The position numbers and the translations under genes are program-made. Below are positions 49,998 through 58,823 of a DNA stretch of 64,000 nt, in pieces. This stretch comes from Polaromonas sp. OV174 (lineage in GTDB: Bacteria > Pseudomonadota > Gammaproteobacteria > Burkholderiales > Burkholderiaceae_C): assembly GCF_900112285.1 (NCBI RefSeq), contig NZ_FOKZ01000002.1:1-64000 (forward strand). Direction: 5' to 3'. Within the stretch, counting starts at the first letter, position 1; the number at the start of each line of letters is the position of its first letter. The notes beneath the pieces were generated by a model. The model saw nothing but the letters and a program-made list of their open reading frames with translations, ran no database searches and was not told the origin of the DNA.

Positions 49998-51263
49998 TCA
50001 GGGTCTGACCATATTGCAGCTGGTGGGCTGCTCCGCGCGCTGCGGCGCAATGGTTTTGATGACGCGAAAACCGTAGCCCGAACCTTCGACATCAAACTTG
50101 ACGCCGGGCGCGCCCTGCTTGCCCATCATGGCCACCTCCAGCGGTTGCTGGAACTGATGATCGGCGGCGCGCATGCTGCCCTGGAAACCGGAAAACTTCA
50201 CCACGGCACGCTCCATCTGCGCCGCCACGGCAGCAGCTTCGGTCGCGCCGGCCTTCTCTATGCTCTGGGCCAGGGCTTCTATCATCAGCTGCATGCGCAT
50301 GTGCACGTAATCATCCTGCGGCTTGGGGAAACGCTGGCGGAAGGACTGATAAAAGGCCTCGGATGCCGCGCCCGGGGCATTGGGGAACCAGTCGGCCACG
50401 GCAATCACCTTGCCGACACCGGCATCGCCCAGCGCCGCTGGCACGCCCAACGCGTTGCCGTAAAAGGTGTAGAACTTGCCTTCGTAGCCAACCTCTTTCG
50501 CGGCCTTGATGAGCAGGGTCAGGTCATTTCCCCAGTTGCCCGTCAGCACGGCTTGCGCACCGCTGGACTTGATCTTGACGGCGTAGGGAATGAAGTCCTT
50601 CACGCGCCCCAGCGCATGCAACTCGTCACCGACGATTTGCACGTCCGGGCGTTGCACGCCTATCTGTTTGCGCGCCTCGCGCAGCACGGCCTGGCCAAAA
50701 CTGTAGTCCTGGCCTATCAGGTACACCTTTTTCAGTGCCTTGTCGTCCTTGAGCACCTCCATCAGGGCGGCCATGCGCATGTCGGCATGGGCATCAAATC
50801 GGAAATGCCAGTAGCTGCATTTTTCGTTGGTCAGTATGGGGTCGACCGCCGAGTAGTTGAGGAACAGCACACGCTTGCCCGGCTCGCGCTCGTTGTGCTT
50901 GTTGATGGCATCGATCAGCGCCGCCGCCACCGACGAAGAGTTGCCCTGGGCAATGATGTTCACGCCATCGTCAATCGCCGAGCGCAAGGCCGCCAGCGCT
51001 TCCTCGTTCTGACCCTTGTTGTCATAGCGCTCTATCAGCAGATTGCGCGCGCCAGCGGGGAGCTTGACACCGCCGCGCGCATTGACGCGCTCGGTCGCCC
51101 ACACCAGGTTGCGAAACACCGCCTCGCCGGTATTGGCAAACGGCCCCGACAGGCTTTCGATGAGTGCAATGCGCAGGGGTGGCGAACTGGCTGGCTGAGC
51201 CTGTACGGCCAGCGCCAGACCCAGGCCCAGGACCGCGAAGGTGTATTTGAAAAGTTTTTTCAT
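49998..51263 (-). CDS. branched-chain amino acid-type ABC transporter substrate-binding protein
   Basis: A 421-aa periplasmic protein with a clear Sec signal peptide (cleavage after QAQ, about residue 23) and a LivJ-like type I binding fold (Peripla_BP_6). No permease or ATPase genes for it are nearby, so it is an orphan or partners elsewhere. Substrate unknown. Confidence 0.85.
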   Translation of the reverse strand: MKKLFKYTFAVLGLGLALAVQAQPASSPPLRIALIESLSGPFANTGEAVFRNLVWATERVNARGGVKLPAGARNLLIERYDNKGQNEEALAALRSAIDDGVNIIAQGNSSSVAAALIDAINKHNEREPGKRVLFLNYSAVDPILTNEKCSYWHFRFDAHADMRMAALMEVLKDDKALKKVYLIGQDYSFGQAVLREARKQIGVQRPDVQIVGDELHALGRVKDFIPYAVKIKSSGAQAVLTGNWGNDLTLLIKAAKEVGYEGKFYTFYGNALGVPAALGDAGVGKVIAVADWFPNAPGAASEAFYQSFRQRFPKPQDDYVHMRMQLMIEALAQSIEKAGATEAAAVAAQMERAVVKFSGFQGSMRAADHQFQQPLEVAMMGKQGAPGVKFDVEGSGYGFRVIKTIAPQRAEQPTSCNMVRP

Positions 51264-51343
51264 GAAATGGCAGATTTCGTTTTGGGTTGCCGGATCAGGC
51301 CAAGCCTCAAGCCGGCGGCGATGAGGTCTAGCGTGTCAAGCGT

Positions 51344-52405
51344 TCAGCCGGCCAAGGCCGGCTCGCGCTGCAGCTCGGCCAGATTCCAGCGCGGCTTCAC
51401 GTCAAAGGTATAGCCCTTTTGCAGCACTTGCAGATTCACCAGCCCGGCCTGCAGTCGCATGCCGGCGGCCAGCGCAATCATGGCGCCGTTGTCGGTGCAG
51501 AACTCCAGTTCGGGGTAATGCACGCGAATACCGCGCTGCTTGCAAGCGGCGTTGAGCTGGCCGCGCAGCAAGGCATTAGCCCCTACGCCACCGGCCACCA
51601 CCAGGCGCTTGAGCCCGGTTTGCGACATGGCGGCCAGTGTTTTTTTGACCAGCACCTCGACGATGGCGGCCTGCGTGGACGCGGCCAGGTCGGCCTTGCG
51701 GCTGTCCAGCTCGGCGCCCAGCTTTTTGGCCTGCGTCAGCACCGCCGTTTTCAGGCCGGCGAATGAAAAATCCAGATTGCCACTGTGCAGCAAGGGCCTG
51801 GGCAGCTTGAATGCCGCGCCGTCACCGCCAAGCGCCAGCTTGGACAGATGCGGCCCGCCGGGATAAGGCAGGCCCATCAGCTTGGCCGACTTGTCAAAAG
51901 CCTCGCCAGCCGCGTCGTCAATGGTTTCGCCCAGCAGCTCATAGCTGCCGACACGGTCAACCCGCATCAGCTGGGTGTGGCCGCCCGACACCAGCAGCGC
52001 CACAAAGGGAAACTCCGGCGGATCGGCGCTCAAAAACGGCGACAGCAAATGCCCCTCCAGGTGGTGCACACCCATCACCGGTTTACCCAGGCTGGCGGCC
52101 AGCGAGCAGGCCACGCCCGCGCCCACCAGCAAGGCACCGGCCAGGCCGGGTCCGCGCGTGTAGGCAATCACATCCACCTCGGCCAGCGAGCGCTGCGCGC
52201 CTTGCATGACCTCCCGCGTCAGCGGCAGCACACGCCGGATATGGTCGCGGCTGGCCAGCTCGGGCACCACGCCGCCGTAGGCCTGGTGCATGTCAATCTG
52301 GCTAAACAGCGCGTGCGACAGCAAGCGCGGCACGTTCTGACCACTGGCATCGACCAGCGCCACGCCGGTTTCATCACAACTCGATTCAATTCCTAGGACT
52401 AGCAT
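51344..52405 (-). CDS. tsaD: tRNA N6-adenosine threonylcarbamoyltransferase
   Basis: A 353-aa Kae1/TsaD protein that transfers threonylcarbamoyl to A37 of ANN-decoding tRNAs. [10 protein letters not shown], metal-binding HHLEGH and SGGHTQL are diagnostic. The start at 52405 is the conserved MLVLGIESS, giving a normal length. Divergent from the ANTAR gene. Confidence 0.96.
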   Translation of the reverse strand: MLVLGIESSCDETGVALVDASGQNVPRLLSHALFSQIDMHQAYGGVVPELASRDHIRRVLPLTREVMQGAQRSLAEVDVIAYTRGPGLAGALLVGAGVACSLAASLGKPVMGVHHLEGHLLSPFLSADPPEFPFVALLVSGGHTQLMRVDRVGSYELLGETIDDAAGEAFDKSAKLMGLPYPGGPHLSKLALGGDGAAFKLPRPLLHSGNLDFSFAGLKTAVLTQAKKLGAELDSRKADLAASTQAAIVEVLVKKTLAAMSQTGLKRLVVAGGVGANALLRGQLNAACKQRGIRVHYPELEFCTDNGAMIALAAGMRLQAGLVNLQVLQKGYTFDVKPRWNLAELQREPALAG

Positions 52406-52508
52406 CGCCCAAGTGTAAGGTTTGAGCGAATCACCCCGAAATGTGGGCAATAGCACCAGACCAACAAGACCAGCCAATGGTCAGGCGCGAATCTTGCTTT
52501 TTCGGTGT

Positions 52509-53141
52509 ATGAACTCCCCCCACTCCCTGCGCCTGGTCGTGATTGCGCCCGATCTGGTCGACCCCGACAGCGGGGACGAGGCTGCCCTGGCGCTGAGGGA
52601 ACGCTCGCGCCAGTTGCGCATTGGCCTGCTGCAAGGCGGCTTCAACCTGATCGCCACGCTGCCGGCCGACACCTTTTTATGCCAGCGGCTGGCGCAGCTG
52701 CAGCCCGACATGATCATTGTCGATGCCGAAAGCGACGCCCGCGATTCGCTTGAACATGTGGTGATGGCGACGCGCGACGCGCGCCGCCCCATAGTGCTGT
52801 TTACCCACGACGACGACAGCCGCCACGTCAGGGACGCCGCGGCGGCCGGCGTTTGCGCCTATATCGTGGCCGGGCTGGAGCCGCTGCGCATACGCCCGGT
52901 GCTGGACCTGGCGATGGCGCGCTTCGAGCAAGAGCAGGGCCTGCGCCGCGAACTGGCCGATGCCCAAAGCCAGCTGAAAGAGCGCAAGCTGATAGACCGG
53001 GCCAAGGGCCTGCTGATGCAGCGCCAGGGCCTGTCGGAACCGGCTGCCTACGAAAAGCTGCGCAAGGCCGCCATGGACAAGGGCCTGCGGATGGGCGAGG
53101 TGGCGCAGCGCATGCTGGACATGGCCGAGCTGCTGGGCTAG
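52509..53141 (+). CDS. ANTAR-domain RNA-binding antiterminator (NasT-like)
   Basis: A 210-aa response-regulator-like protein. The N-terminal receiver-like domain (about 8-130) retains the phospho-acceptor-type Asp in IIVDAES but has no Lys in the usual C-terminal place (YIVAGL). The C-terminal ANTAR domain (about 150-207; LIDRAKGLLMQRQGLSEPAAYEKL) binds paired hexaloop hairpins in RNA. It precedes the nrtABC leader, which contains such hairpins, so it is predicted to prevent termination there and before nirB. The usual partner sensor NasS is not in the window. The ATG at 52509 fits the domain start. Confidence 0.85.
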   Translation: MNSPHSLRLVVIAPDLVDPDSGDEAALALRERSRQLRIGLLQGGFNLIATLPADTFLCQRLAQLQPDMIIVDAESDARDSLEHVVMATRDARRPIVLFTHDDDSRHVRDAAAAGVCAYIVAGLEPLRIRPVLDLAMARFEQEQGLRRELADAQSQLKERKLIDRAKGLLMQRQGLSEPAAYEKLRKAAMDKGLRMGEVAQRMLDMAELLG

Positions 53142-53171
53142 GCCCACTCTGAAGCCGCCGAAATGGTGCGG

Positions 53172-53188
53172 CGCACAAAGACGGTGCA
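53172..53188. promoter_or_regulatory. candidate NtrC binding site upstream of nrtA
   Basis: GCAC-N7-GTGC has the spacing of the NtrC consensus TGCACC-N5-GGTGCA and agrees at 10 of its 12 defined bases. It lies about 135 bases upstream of the sigma-54 -24 element, a normal enhancer distance. Confidence 0.5.
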
Positions 53189-53229
53189 GCACACAAAAAT
53201 CCGGCACGACACCGGCCCTACCGCCTTTC

Positions 53230-53296
53230 GCTATAAATTAAATAGCTGCCTGCGCTTACCCACCAAGGGCCAGAGCCCTATTTCATTAAAAATCAG
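53230..53296 (+). repeat. short interspersed repeat upstream of nrtA
   Basis: A palindromic core GCTATAAATTAAATAGC (53230-53246) is followed by TGCCTGCGCTTACCCACC and AAGGGCCAGAGCCCTATTT. This is the fullest copy in the window and the reference for the others. Confidence 0.7.
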
Positions 53297-53321
53297 AAGG
53301 CAAAGCAGCCAGCAAAGACAT

Positions 53322-53337
53322 TGGCACAGCTTTTGCA
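53322..53337 (+). promoter_or_regulatory. sigma-54 promoter of nrtABC
   Basis: TGGCAC-N5-TTGCA with GG and GC exactly ten bases apart matches the -24/-12 consensus. Transcription should start near 53348, just before the first leader hairpin. It implies activation by NtrC under nitrogen limitation. Confidence 0.85.
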
Positions 53338-53351
53338 CTGCATTAAGCACC

Positions 53352-53401
53352 GGCCCTGCACTTCAACGGCGAAGTGCAGGGCCTCAAGAACAAAGGCGTT
53401 C
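53352..53401 (+). ncRNA. ANTAR-responsive dual-hairpin leader of nrtA
   Basis: Hairpin 1 has a perfect 13-base-pair stem (53352-53364 with 53371-53383) and loop AACGGC. Hairpin 2 is GAAC-AAAGGC-GTTC (53388-53401). Both are six-base loops with A first and G fourth, the known ANTAR recognition pattern. The loop and 3' arm of hairpin 2 are also the 5' arm of the terminator, so binding should block termination. Confidence 0.8.
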
Positions 53402-53459
53402 GCACCCTGCCCTCACGACTCTCTCGTGCTGGCCCGGGGCTAGCGCCTTTTTTGTTTTT
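53392..53459 (+). terminator. regulated intrinsic terminator in the nrtA leader
   Basis: AAAGGCG (53392-53398) pairs with CGCCTTT (53444-53450), extended by an imperfect inner stem including CACGA/TCGTG, and is followed by TTTTTTGTTTTT. It ends 26 bases before the nrtA start. Confidence 0.8.
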
Positions 53460-53484
53460 CTCTTCACTTTCTGGAGTCGCTGAC

Positions 53485-54729
53485 ATGAGCCATCTGCTGA
53501 AATCCTCCTTGAGCCGCCGCAGCGTGCTGCAAGCCGCCGCCGTCGGTGCCGTCGGCATCAGCCCGGCGCTGCGCGCCGCCGTTTACGCCCAGGGCTCGGA
53601 CGCGCCGGAAAAAAAGGAGGTCAGGATAGGCTTCATTCCGCTGACCGACTGCGCTTCGGTGGTCATGGCCTCGGTACTGGGCATAGACAAAAAATACGGC
53701 GTGAGCATCATCCCGACCAAGGAAGCCAGCTGGGCCGGCGTACGCGACAAGCTGGTCAACGGCGAGCTCGACTTTGCCCACGTGCTCTACGGCCTGATGT
53801 ATGGCGTGCATCTGGGCACCGCCGGCCCGAAAAAAGACATGGCCGTGCTGATGAATCTGAACCACAATGGCCAGGCCATCACGCTGAGCAAACAACTGGC
53901 CGACAAAGGCGCGGTCGATGGCGCGGGTCTGGCCAAACTGATGGCCAGCGTCAAACGCGAATACACCTTCGCCCAGACCTTCCCCACCGGCACCCACGCC
54001 ATGTGGCTTTACTACTGGCTGGCCGCCCACGGCATCAACCCGATGAGCGACGCCAAGGTCATCACCGTGCCGCCGCCGCAAATGGTCGCCAACATGCGCA
54101 TAGGCAATATGGACGGTTTCTGCGTCGGTGAGCCCTGGGGCCAGCGCGCCATCATGGATGGCATAGGCATCACCGCCGCCACCACGCAAGAGATCTGGAA
54201 AGATCACCCGGAAAAAGTGCTGGGCACCACCGCCGAATTCACCCAGAAATACCCCAACACCACCCGCGCCGTGACCGCCGCCATTCTGGAGGCCGGCCAA
54301 TGGATTGACGCCAGCCTGGCCAACAAGAACAAGATGGCCGAAACCATCGCCGGCAAGGCCTACGTCAACACCAGCGTGGACGCCATCAACCAGCGCATCC
54401 TGGGCCGCTACCAAAACGGGCTGGGCAAAACCTGGGACGACTCCAACCACATGAAGTTCTTCAACGACGGCGCGGTGAACTTCCCCTACCTGTCCGACGG
54501 CATGTGGTTTTTGACGCAGCACAAGCGCTGGGGCCTGCTGAAAGAGCACCCCGACTACCTGGCCGTGGCCAAGCAGATCAACAAGATAGATATCTACAAG
54601 CAAGCCGCGACGGCCGCCAAGGTCAGCCTGCCCAAGGACGCCATGCGCACAACCAAGCTGATGGACGGCACGGTCTGGGACGGCAAGGAGCCGAAAAAGT
54701 ATGCCGACAGCTTCAAGCTTCGCGCCTGA
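53485..54729 (+). CDS. nrtA: nitrate ABC transporter substrate-binding protein
   Basis: A 414-aa binding protein of the NrtA/CmpA/NasF family. The signal peptide has a twin-arginine motif (SRRSVLQ), so export is probably via Tat. Family features follow the cleavage site near residue 35 (IGFIPLTDCASVVMAS; later FCVGEPWGQRA). The start at 53485 is chosen for its GGAG site and signal peptide; the longer open frame runs through the leader terminator. First gene of nrtABC. Confidence 0.92.
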   Translation: MSHLLKSSLSRRSVLQAAAVGAVGISPALRAAVYAQGSDAPEKKEVRIGFIPLTDCASVVMASVLGIDKKYGVSIIPTKEASWAGVRDKLVNGELDFAHVLYGLMYGVHLGTAGPKKDMAVLMNLNHNGQAITLSKQLADKGAVDGAGLAKLMASVKREYTFAQTFPTGTHAMWLYYWLAAHGINPMSDAKVITVPPPQMVANMRIGNMDGFCVGEPWGQRAIMDGIGITAATTQEIWKDHPEKVLGTTAEFTQKYPNTTRAVTAAILEAGQWIDASLANKNKMAETIAGKAYVNTSVDAINQRILGRYQNGLGKTWDDSNHMKFFNDGAVNFPYLSDGMWFLTQHKRWGLLKEHPDYLAVAKQINKIDIYKQAATAAKVSLPKDAMRTTKLMDGTVWDGKEPKKYADSFKLRA

Positions 54730-54774
54730 AACGCTCTGGAAATTTCATTGCACCCCACTTGAAGAGGTCACACC

Positions 54775-55689
54775 ATGGTCAGTGCCGTTTTTCACAGCCC
54801 GCCCGAATCCGCTACAAATTCAGTAGCTACTCACGCTCACCCAGAAAGCGCTGCAGCCATACAAAGCATAAAGAAAACGCCTACTCAGAGCGTCCGGCCG
54901 CCTTGGGATGCGTCCTTTGTCTGGCAGCGCCTGCTGCCGCCCCTGCTAGGCCTGGGCCTGCTGCTGCTGGTCTGGGCACTGCTGTCCATGGGCACGGGCG
55001 CCCGCATTCCCTCGCCCCAAGACACCTTCTGGCAGGCGGTAAAACTCTTTAGCGATCCGTTTTATCGCAACGGCCCCAACGACCAGGGCGTGGGCTGGAA
55101 TGTGCTGGCCTCGCTGCAGCGCGTCGCCCTGGGCTTTGGCCTGGCGGCGCTAGTCGGCATTCCGGCCGGCTTTCTGATTGGCCGCTTCACGTTTTTGAGC
55201 CGCATGGTCAACCCGCTGATCAGCCTGCTGCGCCCGGTCTCGCCGCTGGCCTGGCTGCCGATTGGCCTGCTGGTCTTCAAGGGCGCGAATCCGGCGGCGA
55301 TCTGGACCATCTTCATCTGCTCGATCTGGCCCATGATCATCAACACCGCCGCGGGCGTGCAGCGCGTGCCGCAGGACTACATGAACGTGGCGCGCGTGCT
55401 CAACCTGTCGGAATGGAAGATCATCACCAAAATTCTCTTCCCCTCCGTGCTGCCCTACATGCTGACCGGCGTGCGCCTGGCCGTCGGCACCGCCTGGCTG
55501 GTGATCGTGGCCGCCGAAATGCTGACCGGCGGCGTCGGCATAGGCTTTTGGGTCTGGGACGAGTGGAACAACCTCAACGTCATGAACATCATCATCGCGA
55601 TTTTTGTCATAGGCATCGTCGGTCTGGTGCTGGAGTTCGCGCTGATCCGGCTGGCCACGGCCTTTACGTTTGAAGAGGTGAAAGCATGA
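54775..55689 (+). CDS. nrtB: nitrate ABC transporter permease
   Basis: A 304-aa inner-membrane permease with about six helices and the EAA loop near residue 210 (ARVLNLSEWKIITKILFPSVLPYMLTG). The first ~45 residues are hydrophilic and unusual: codons at 54811-54875 coincide with a short interspersed repeat. The start has GAGGT upstream. It overlaps nrtC. Confidence 0.92.
   Translation: MVSAVFHSPPESATNSVATHAHPESAAAIQSIKKTPTQSVRPPWDASFVWQRLLPPLLGLGLLLLVWALLSMGTGARIPSPQDTFWQAVKLFSDPFYRNGPNDQGVGWNVLASLQRVALGFGLAALVGIPAGFLIGRFTFLSRMVNPLISLLRPVSPLAWLPIGLLVFKGANPAAIWTIFICSIWPMIINTAAGVQRVPQDYMNVARVLNLSEWKIITKILFPSVLPYMLTGVRLAVGTAWLVIVAAEMLTGGVGIGFWVWDEWNNLNVMNIIIAIFVIGIVGLVLEFALIRLATAFTFEEVKA
54811..54875 (+). 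repeat. short interspersed repeat inside the 5' end of nrtB
   Basis: The palindromic core GCTACAAATTCAGTAGC (54811-54827) is followed by a sequence parallel to that at 53247-53296. It lies in frame within nrtB and encodes about residues 13-34. Confidence 0.65.
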
Positions 55690-56498
55690 ACGCGTCCCTT
55701 TCCACCAAATACATAGACATACAGGGCGTGGCCCAGACCTTCCCAACCAAGAAGGGGCCGTTCTGCGCCTTGCAAAACATCAACCTGACGGTGGCCAGGG
55801 GCGAATTCGTCGCGCTGATAGGCCATTCGGGCTGCGGCAAATCCACCCTGCTCAACCTGATGGCCGGCTTGACCCTGCCGACCCAGGGCGTGCTGCTGTG
55901 CGCCAACCGCGAAATCGCCGGCCCCGGCCCGGAGCGCGCCGTGGTGTTTCAAAACCACTCCCTGCTGCCCTGGCTGAGCTGCTTTGAAAACGTCTATCTG
56001 GCGGTGGAACGCGTCTTTGCGGCGACGGAAAACAAGGCCCAGCTCAGGGCCCGCACCGATGCGGCGCTGGCCATGGTCGGCCTGGGTGCCGCTGCGCAAA
56101 AGCGCCCGGGCGAAATCTCTGGCGGCATGAAGCAGCGCGTCGGCATTGCCAGAGCGCTGGCCATGGAGCCCAAGGTATTGCTGCTGGACGAGCCCTTCGG
56201 CGCACTCGACGCGCTGACCCGCGCCAAGCTGCAGGACGAGTTGCTGCAAATCGTCGCCAAGACCCACAGCACGGTGGTGATGGTGACGCACGATGTCGAT
56301 GAAGCCGTACTGCTCAGCGACAAGATCGTGATGCTGAGCAACGGCCCAGCCGCCACGATTGGCGAACTGCTGGCGGTGGACTTGCCAAGGCCGCGCGACC
56401 GGGTGGCGCTGGCCGACAGTGCGCCCTACCAGCGCTACCGCAAGGCGGTGATGGATTTTTTATACACGCGCCAGACGCATGTGGAGAAAACGGCCTGA
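55686..56498 (+). CDS. nrtC: nitrate ABC transporter ATP-binding protein
   Basis: A 270-aa ABC ATPase with Walker A GHSGCGKST, signature SGGMKQRVGIARAL and Walker B VLLLDEPFGALD. It lacks the extra C-terminal binding-protein-like domain of cyanobacterial NrtC and is closer to NrtD/NasD in size. Start overlaps nrtB (ATGA). Confidence 0.92.
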   Translation: MNASLSTKYIDIQGVAQTFPTKKGPFCALQNINLTVARGEFVALIGHSGCGKSTLLNLMAGLTLPTQGVLLCANREIAGPGPERAVVFQNHSLLPWLSCFENVYLAVERVFAATENKAQLRARTDAALAMVGLGAAAQKRPGEISGGMKQRVGIARALAMEPKVLLLDEPFGALDALTRAKLQDELLQIVAKTHSTVVMVTHDVDEAVLLSDKIVMLSNGPAATIGELLAVDLPRPRDRVALADSAPYQRYRKAVMDFLYTRQTHVEKTA

Positions 56499-56522
56499 AG
56501 CGATAAGCAGCGGGCAGCGCGA

Positions 56523-56963
56523 TCAGCCGCGATGGCCGGTGATGTAGTGCTCCAGCTGTTCGATGACGAATTTCTGCTCGGAGATGATGTCTTTGACCAG
56601 GTCGCCTATGGAAATCAGGCCCAGCAGCTTGCCGTCTTCAACCACCGGCAGATGGCGCAGCCGGTTTTCGGTCATCAGAGCCATGCAGTGCTCGCTGGTT
56701 TCCGTGGGCCCGACAAACATCACCGCGCTGGTCATGACATCGCGCACCAGCGTTGCCGCCGAGGTGCGGCCCAGCAGGGCAATCTTGCGGGCATAGTCAC
56801 GCTCGGTCAGGATGCCGACGATGGCGCCGTTTTCCATCACCAGCAAGGCGCCAATGCCCTTGTCGGCCATGCGCTGGAGCGCATCGAAGACCGAGGCCGT
56901 GGGCGCGATGCTATGCACGGCGGAGTCAGTTTTGGACTTCAGAATGTCGGTGACAGCGGTCAT
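56523..56963 (-). CDS. CBS-domain pair protein
   Basis: A 146-aa cytoplasmic protein of two CBS domains (about 10-65 and 80-140), which usually bind adenine nucleotides. GALLVMENGAIVGILTERDYARKI and RHLPVVEDGKLLGLISIGDLVK are typical. The start follows CAGGAGG. Convergent with nrtC, 24 bases away. Target unknown. Confidence 0.9.
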   Translation of the reverse strand: MTAVTDILKSKTDSAVHSIAPTASVFDALQRMADKGIGALLVMENGAIVGILTERDYARKIALLGRTSAATLVRDVMTSAVMFVGPTETSEHCMALMTENRLRHLPVVEDGKLLGLISIGDLVKDIISEQKFVIEQLEHYITGHRG

Positions 56964-57303
56964 GAGAGGCCTCCTGAAGAAAAGTCGCACACCTGACAGA
57001 GTGTGTGCCCATAAGCCCCTGCAATGCAACAGGCACAAAGCAGCTCAAGGCCAGATAACTCGGTCAGGCCAATGGTGTTTACCAGTCTATACAATTAGGG
57101 TTAACCATTAACATGAGCCCTGCCCACCCTGCAGGTGCTTGTTGTCAGCGCATGATCTGCGCGCCCTGCGACCGTCCCAGCGCCACACGCGACTTGGGGA
57201 CCGGCCCTTTTGGTCCACCACACCATCTTGATCAGGTGAGCCTCGCGCCCTAGCCGCGCGCCGGTCAGCGAGCGCCACCACCCTTTTTTTGAGGATATTC
57301 ACC
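56964..57303. other. divergent intergenic region between CBS and BASS genes
   Basis: This 340-base gap holds promoters for both genes, but no convincing -35/-10 pair is visible. GGTTAACC near 57098-57105 is a perfect palindrome next to a second TTAAC. No gene or RNA is seen. Confidence 0.5.
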
Positions 57304-58281
57304 ATGCAGGCTATCGCTCGCCTGAGCCGTTTCGTTGGCAACACCTTTGCCATCTGGGTGCTGCTGTTTGCCGTACTCGCCTTTTTCGCCCCCGCCCAGT
57401 TCAAGTGGATTGGCCCATACATTGTGCCGCTGCTGGGCCTGATCATGTTCGGCATGGGCCTGACGCTGTCCAAGGACGATTTCAAGGAAGTCGTCAAACG
57501 CCCGGTCGATGTGGCCATTGGCGTGGCCGGCCAGTTCGTCATCATGCCGGCGCTGGCCTGGATCCTGAGCAAGGCACTGCAACTGCCGCCCGAAATTGCG
57601 GTTGGCGTGATTCTGGTCGGCTGCTGCCCGGGTGGCACGGCCTCCAACGTCATGACTTTTCTGGCGCGCGGCGACGTGGCGCTGTCGGTCGCCGTGACCT
57701 CGGTCACCACGCTGCTGGCGCCCATCGTGACGCCAGCGCTGATCTACCTGCTGGCCAGCCAGTGGCTGGAGGTCAGCGCCGGCGCCATGTTCTGGTCCAT
57801 CGTTCAGGTGGTGGTGCTGCCGATTGCCTTCGGCGTGCTGGCGCAGTCGCTGCTGCGTGACAAGGTCAAGGCCTGCGTGGCGGTGTTGCCGCTGGTTTCC
57901 GTGGTGGCCATTGTTGCCATCGTGGCCGCCGTGGTGGCCGGCAACCAGGCGCGCATTGCCAGCAGCGGACTGATGATTTTTGCCGTGGTCGTGCTGCACA
58001 ACGGCCTGGGCCTGCTGCTGGGCTACTGGCTGGCCAAGCTGAGCGGCATGAGCGTGTCCAAGCGCAAGGCGATTTCGATTGAAGTCGGCATGCAGAACTC
58101 CGGCCTGGGCGTGGCGCTGGCCACCGCTCACTTCTCGCCGCTGGCCGCCGTGCCCAGCGCCATTTTCAGCGTCTGGCACAACATCTCCGGCCCGCTGGTG
58201 GCTACGCTGTTCCAGCGCTTCAGGAATGAGGACGCGGCGGACGACGCAGCCGCGGCGAGCCCGCTTCCAAGCAAGCCCTGA
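57304..58281 (+). CDS. bile acid:sodium symporter family transporter (BASS)
   Basis: A 325-aa membrane protein with about nine or ten helices. [18 protein letters not shown] and [28 protein letters not shown] are family features; the latter contains a sodium-site crossover. Bacterial members move varied organic anions, so the substrate is open. The ATG at 57304 follows GAGGA. A strong terminator follows the gene. Confidence 0.92.
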   Translation: MQAIARLSRFVGNTFAIWVLLFAVLAFFAPAQFKWIGPYIVPLLGLIMFGMGLTLSKDDFKEVVKRPVDVAIGVAGQFVIMPALAWILSKALQLPPEIAVGVILVGCCPGGTASNVMTFLARGDVALSVAVTSVTTLLAPIVTPALIYLLASQWLEVSAGAMFWSIVQVVVLPIAFGVLAQSLLRDKVKACVAVLPLVSVVAIVAIVAAVVAGNQARIASSGLMIFAVVVLHNGLGLLLGYWLAKLSGMSVSKRKAISIEVGMQNSGLGVALATAHFSPLAAVPSAIFSVWHNISGPLVATLFQRFRNEDAADDAAAASPLPSKP

Positions 58282-58302
58282 TAGCCCCGTCGCGATCAAA
58301 AC

Positions 58303-58337
58303 AAAAGCCTCCAGCGCATGCACTGGAGGCTTTTTTT
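58303..58337 (+). terminator. intrinsic terminator after the BASS gene
   Basis: A 12-base-pair perfect stem (AAAAGCCTCCAG) with an eight-base loop is followed by a run of seven T. Confidence 0.92.
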
Positions 58338-58823
58338 CATGCCCGACCGGCGGGATTACTTAGAGAGCCCAACAAGGTTGGCCGATGTTAGAGAACCCAG
58401 GCGCAAACTTCGATCCACGGGTCGTTTGTTGGCTGCGCCTTGAGCACGACACGCCAGACTGTCCAACCTTTTGCTGCTCCCAGATTGGAAGTCCGCCTCA
58501 GACTGAAGGCGGCTGTAGAACACTCCGAATTGGTCGCTTTATTCCTGACATTGACGTCGGCCGATTGGGTGTCGGCAATGTGGCGACGATTTTGCCTGCC
58601 GGAACACCTGCAACCGGCCATGAGCAGCCGCTCGACGAAGGCAGCTTTGCGGTGTTCTCCTCTGCTGATTGCATCCATCGAGCTGCGTACGGCACCGCCC
58701 TCGGACAGGTAACATGCGTGCCACCTGCATGCTGTGACCGCGCTGACACCTTGCTTGATCGCGGCCCACGATGTGCTCAGTGCTCACCGATGCAATCAAG
58801 GCCTACTACTTTTGAGGATCAGC
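58338..58823. other. 486-base gap without a supported gene
   Basis: Several frames are open here on both strands, but none shows a recognisable domain or a convincing ribosome site, and base composition differs from neighbouring genes. It may hold decayed mobile or repeated DNA. A GAGGA site at the end belongs to the HEPN gene. Confidence 0.5.

Noticed and set aside
53374-53484. An upstream extension of nrtA by 37 codons
   Set aside because: It begins inside the first leader hairpin and passes through the terminator; the signal peptide and GGAG site place the start at 53485.
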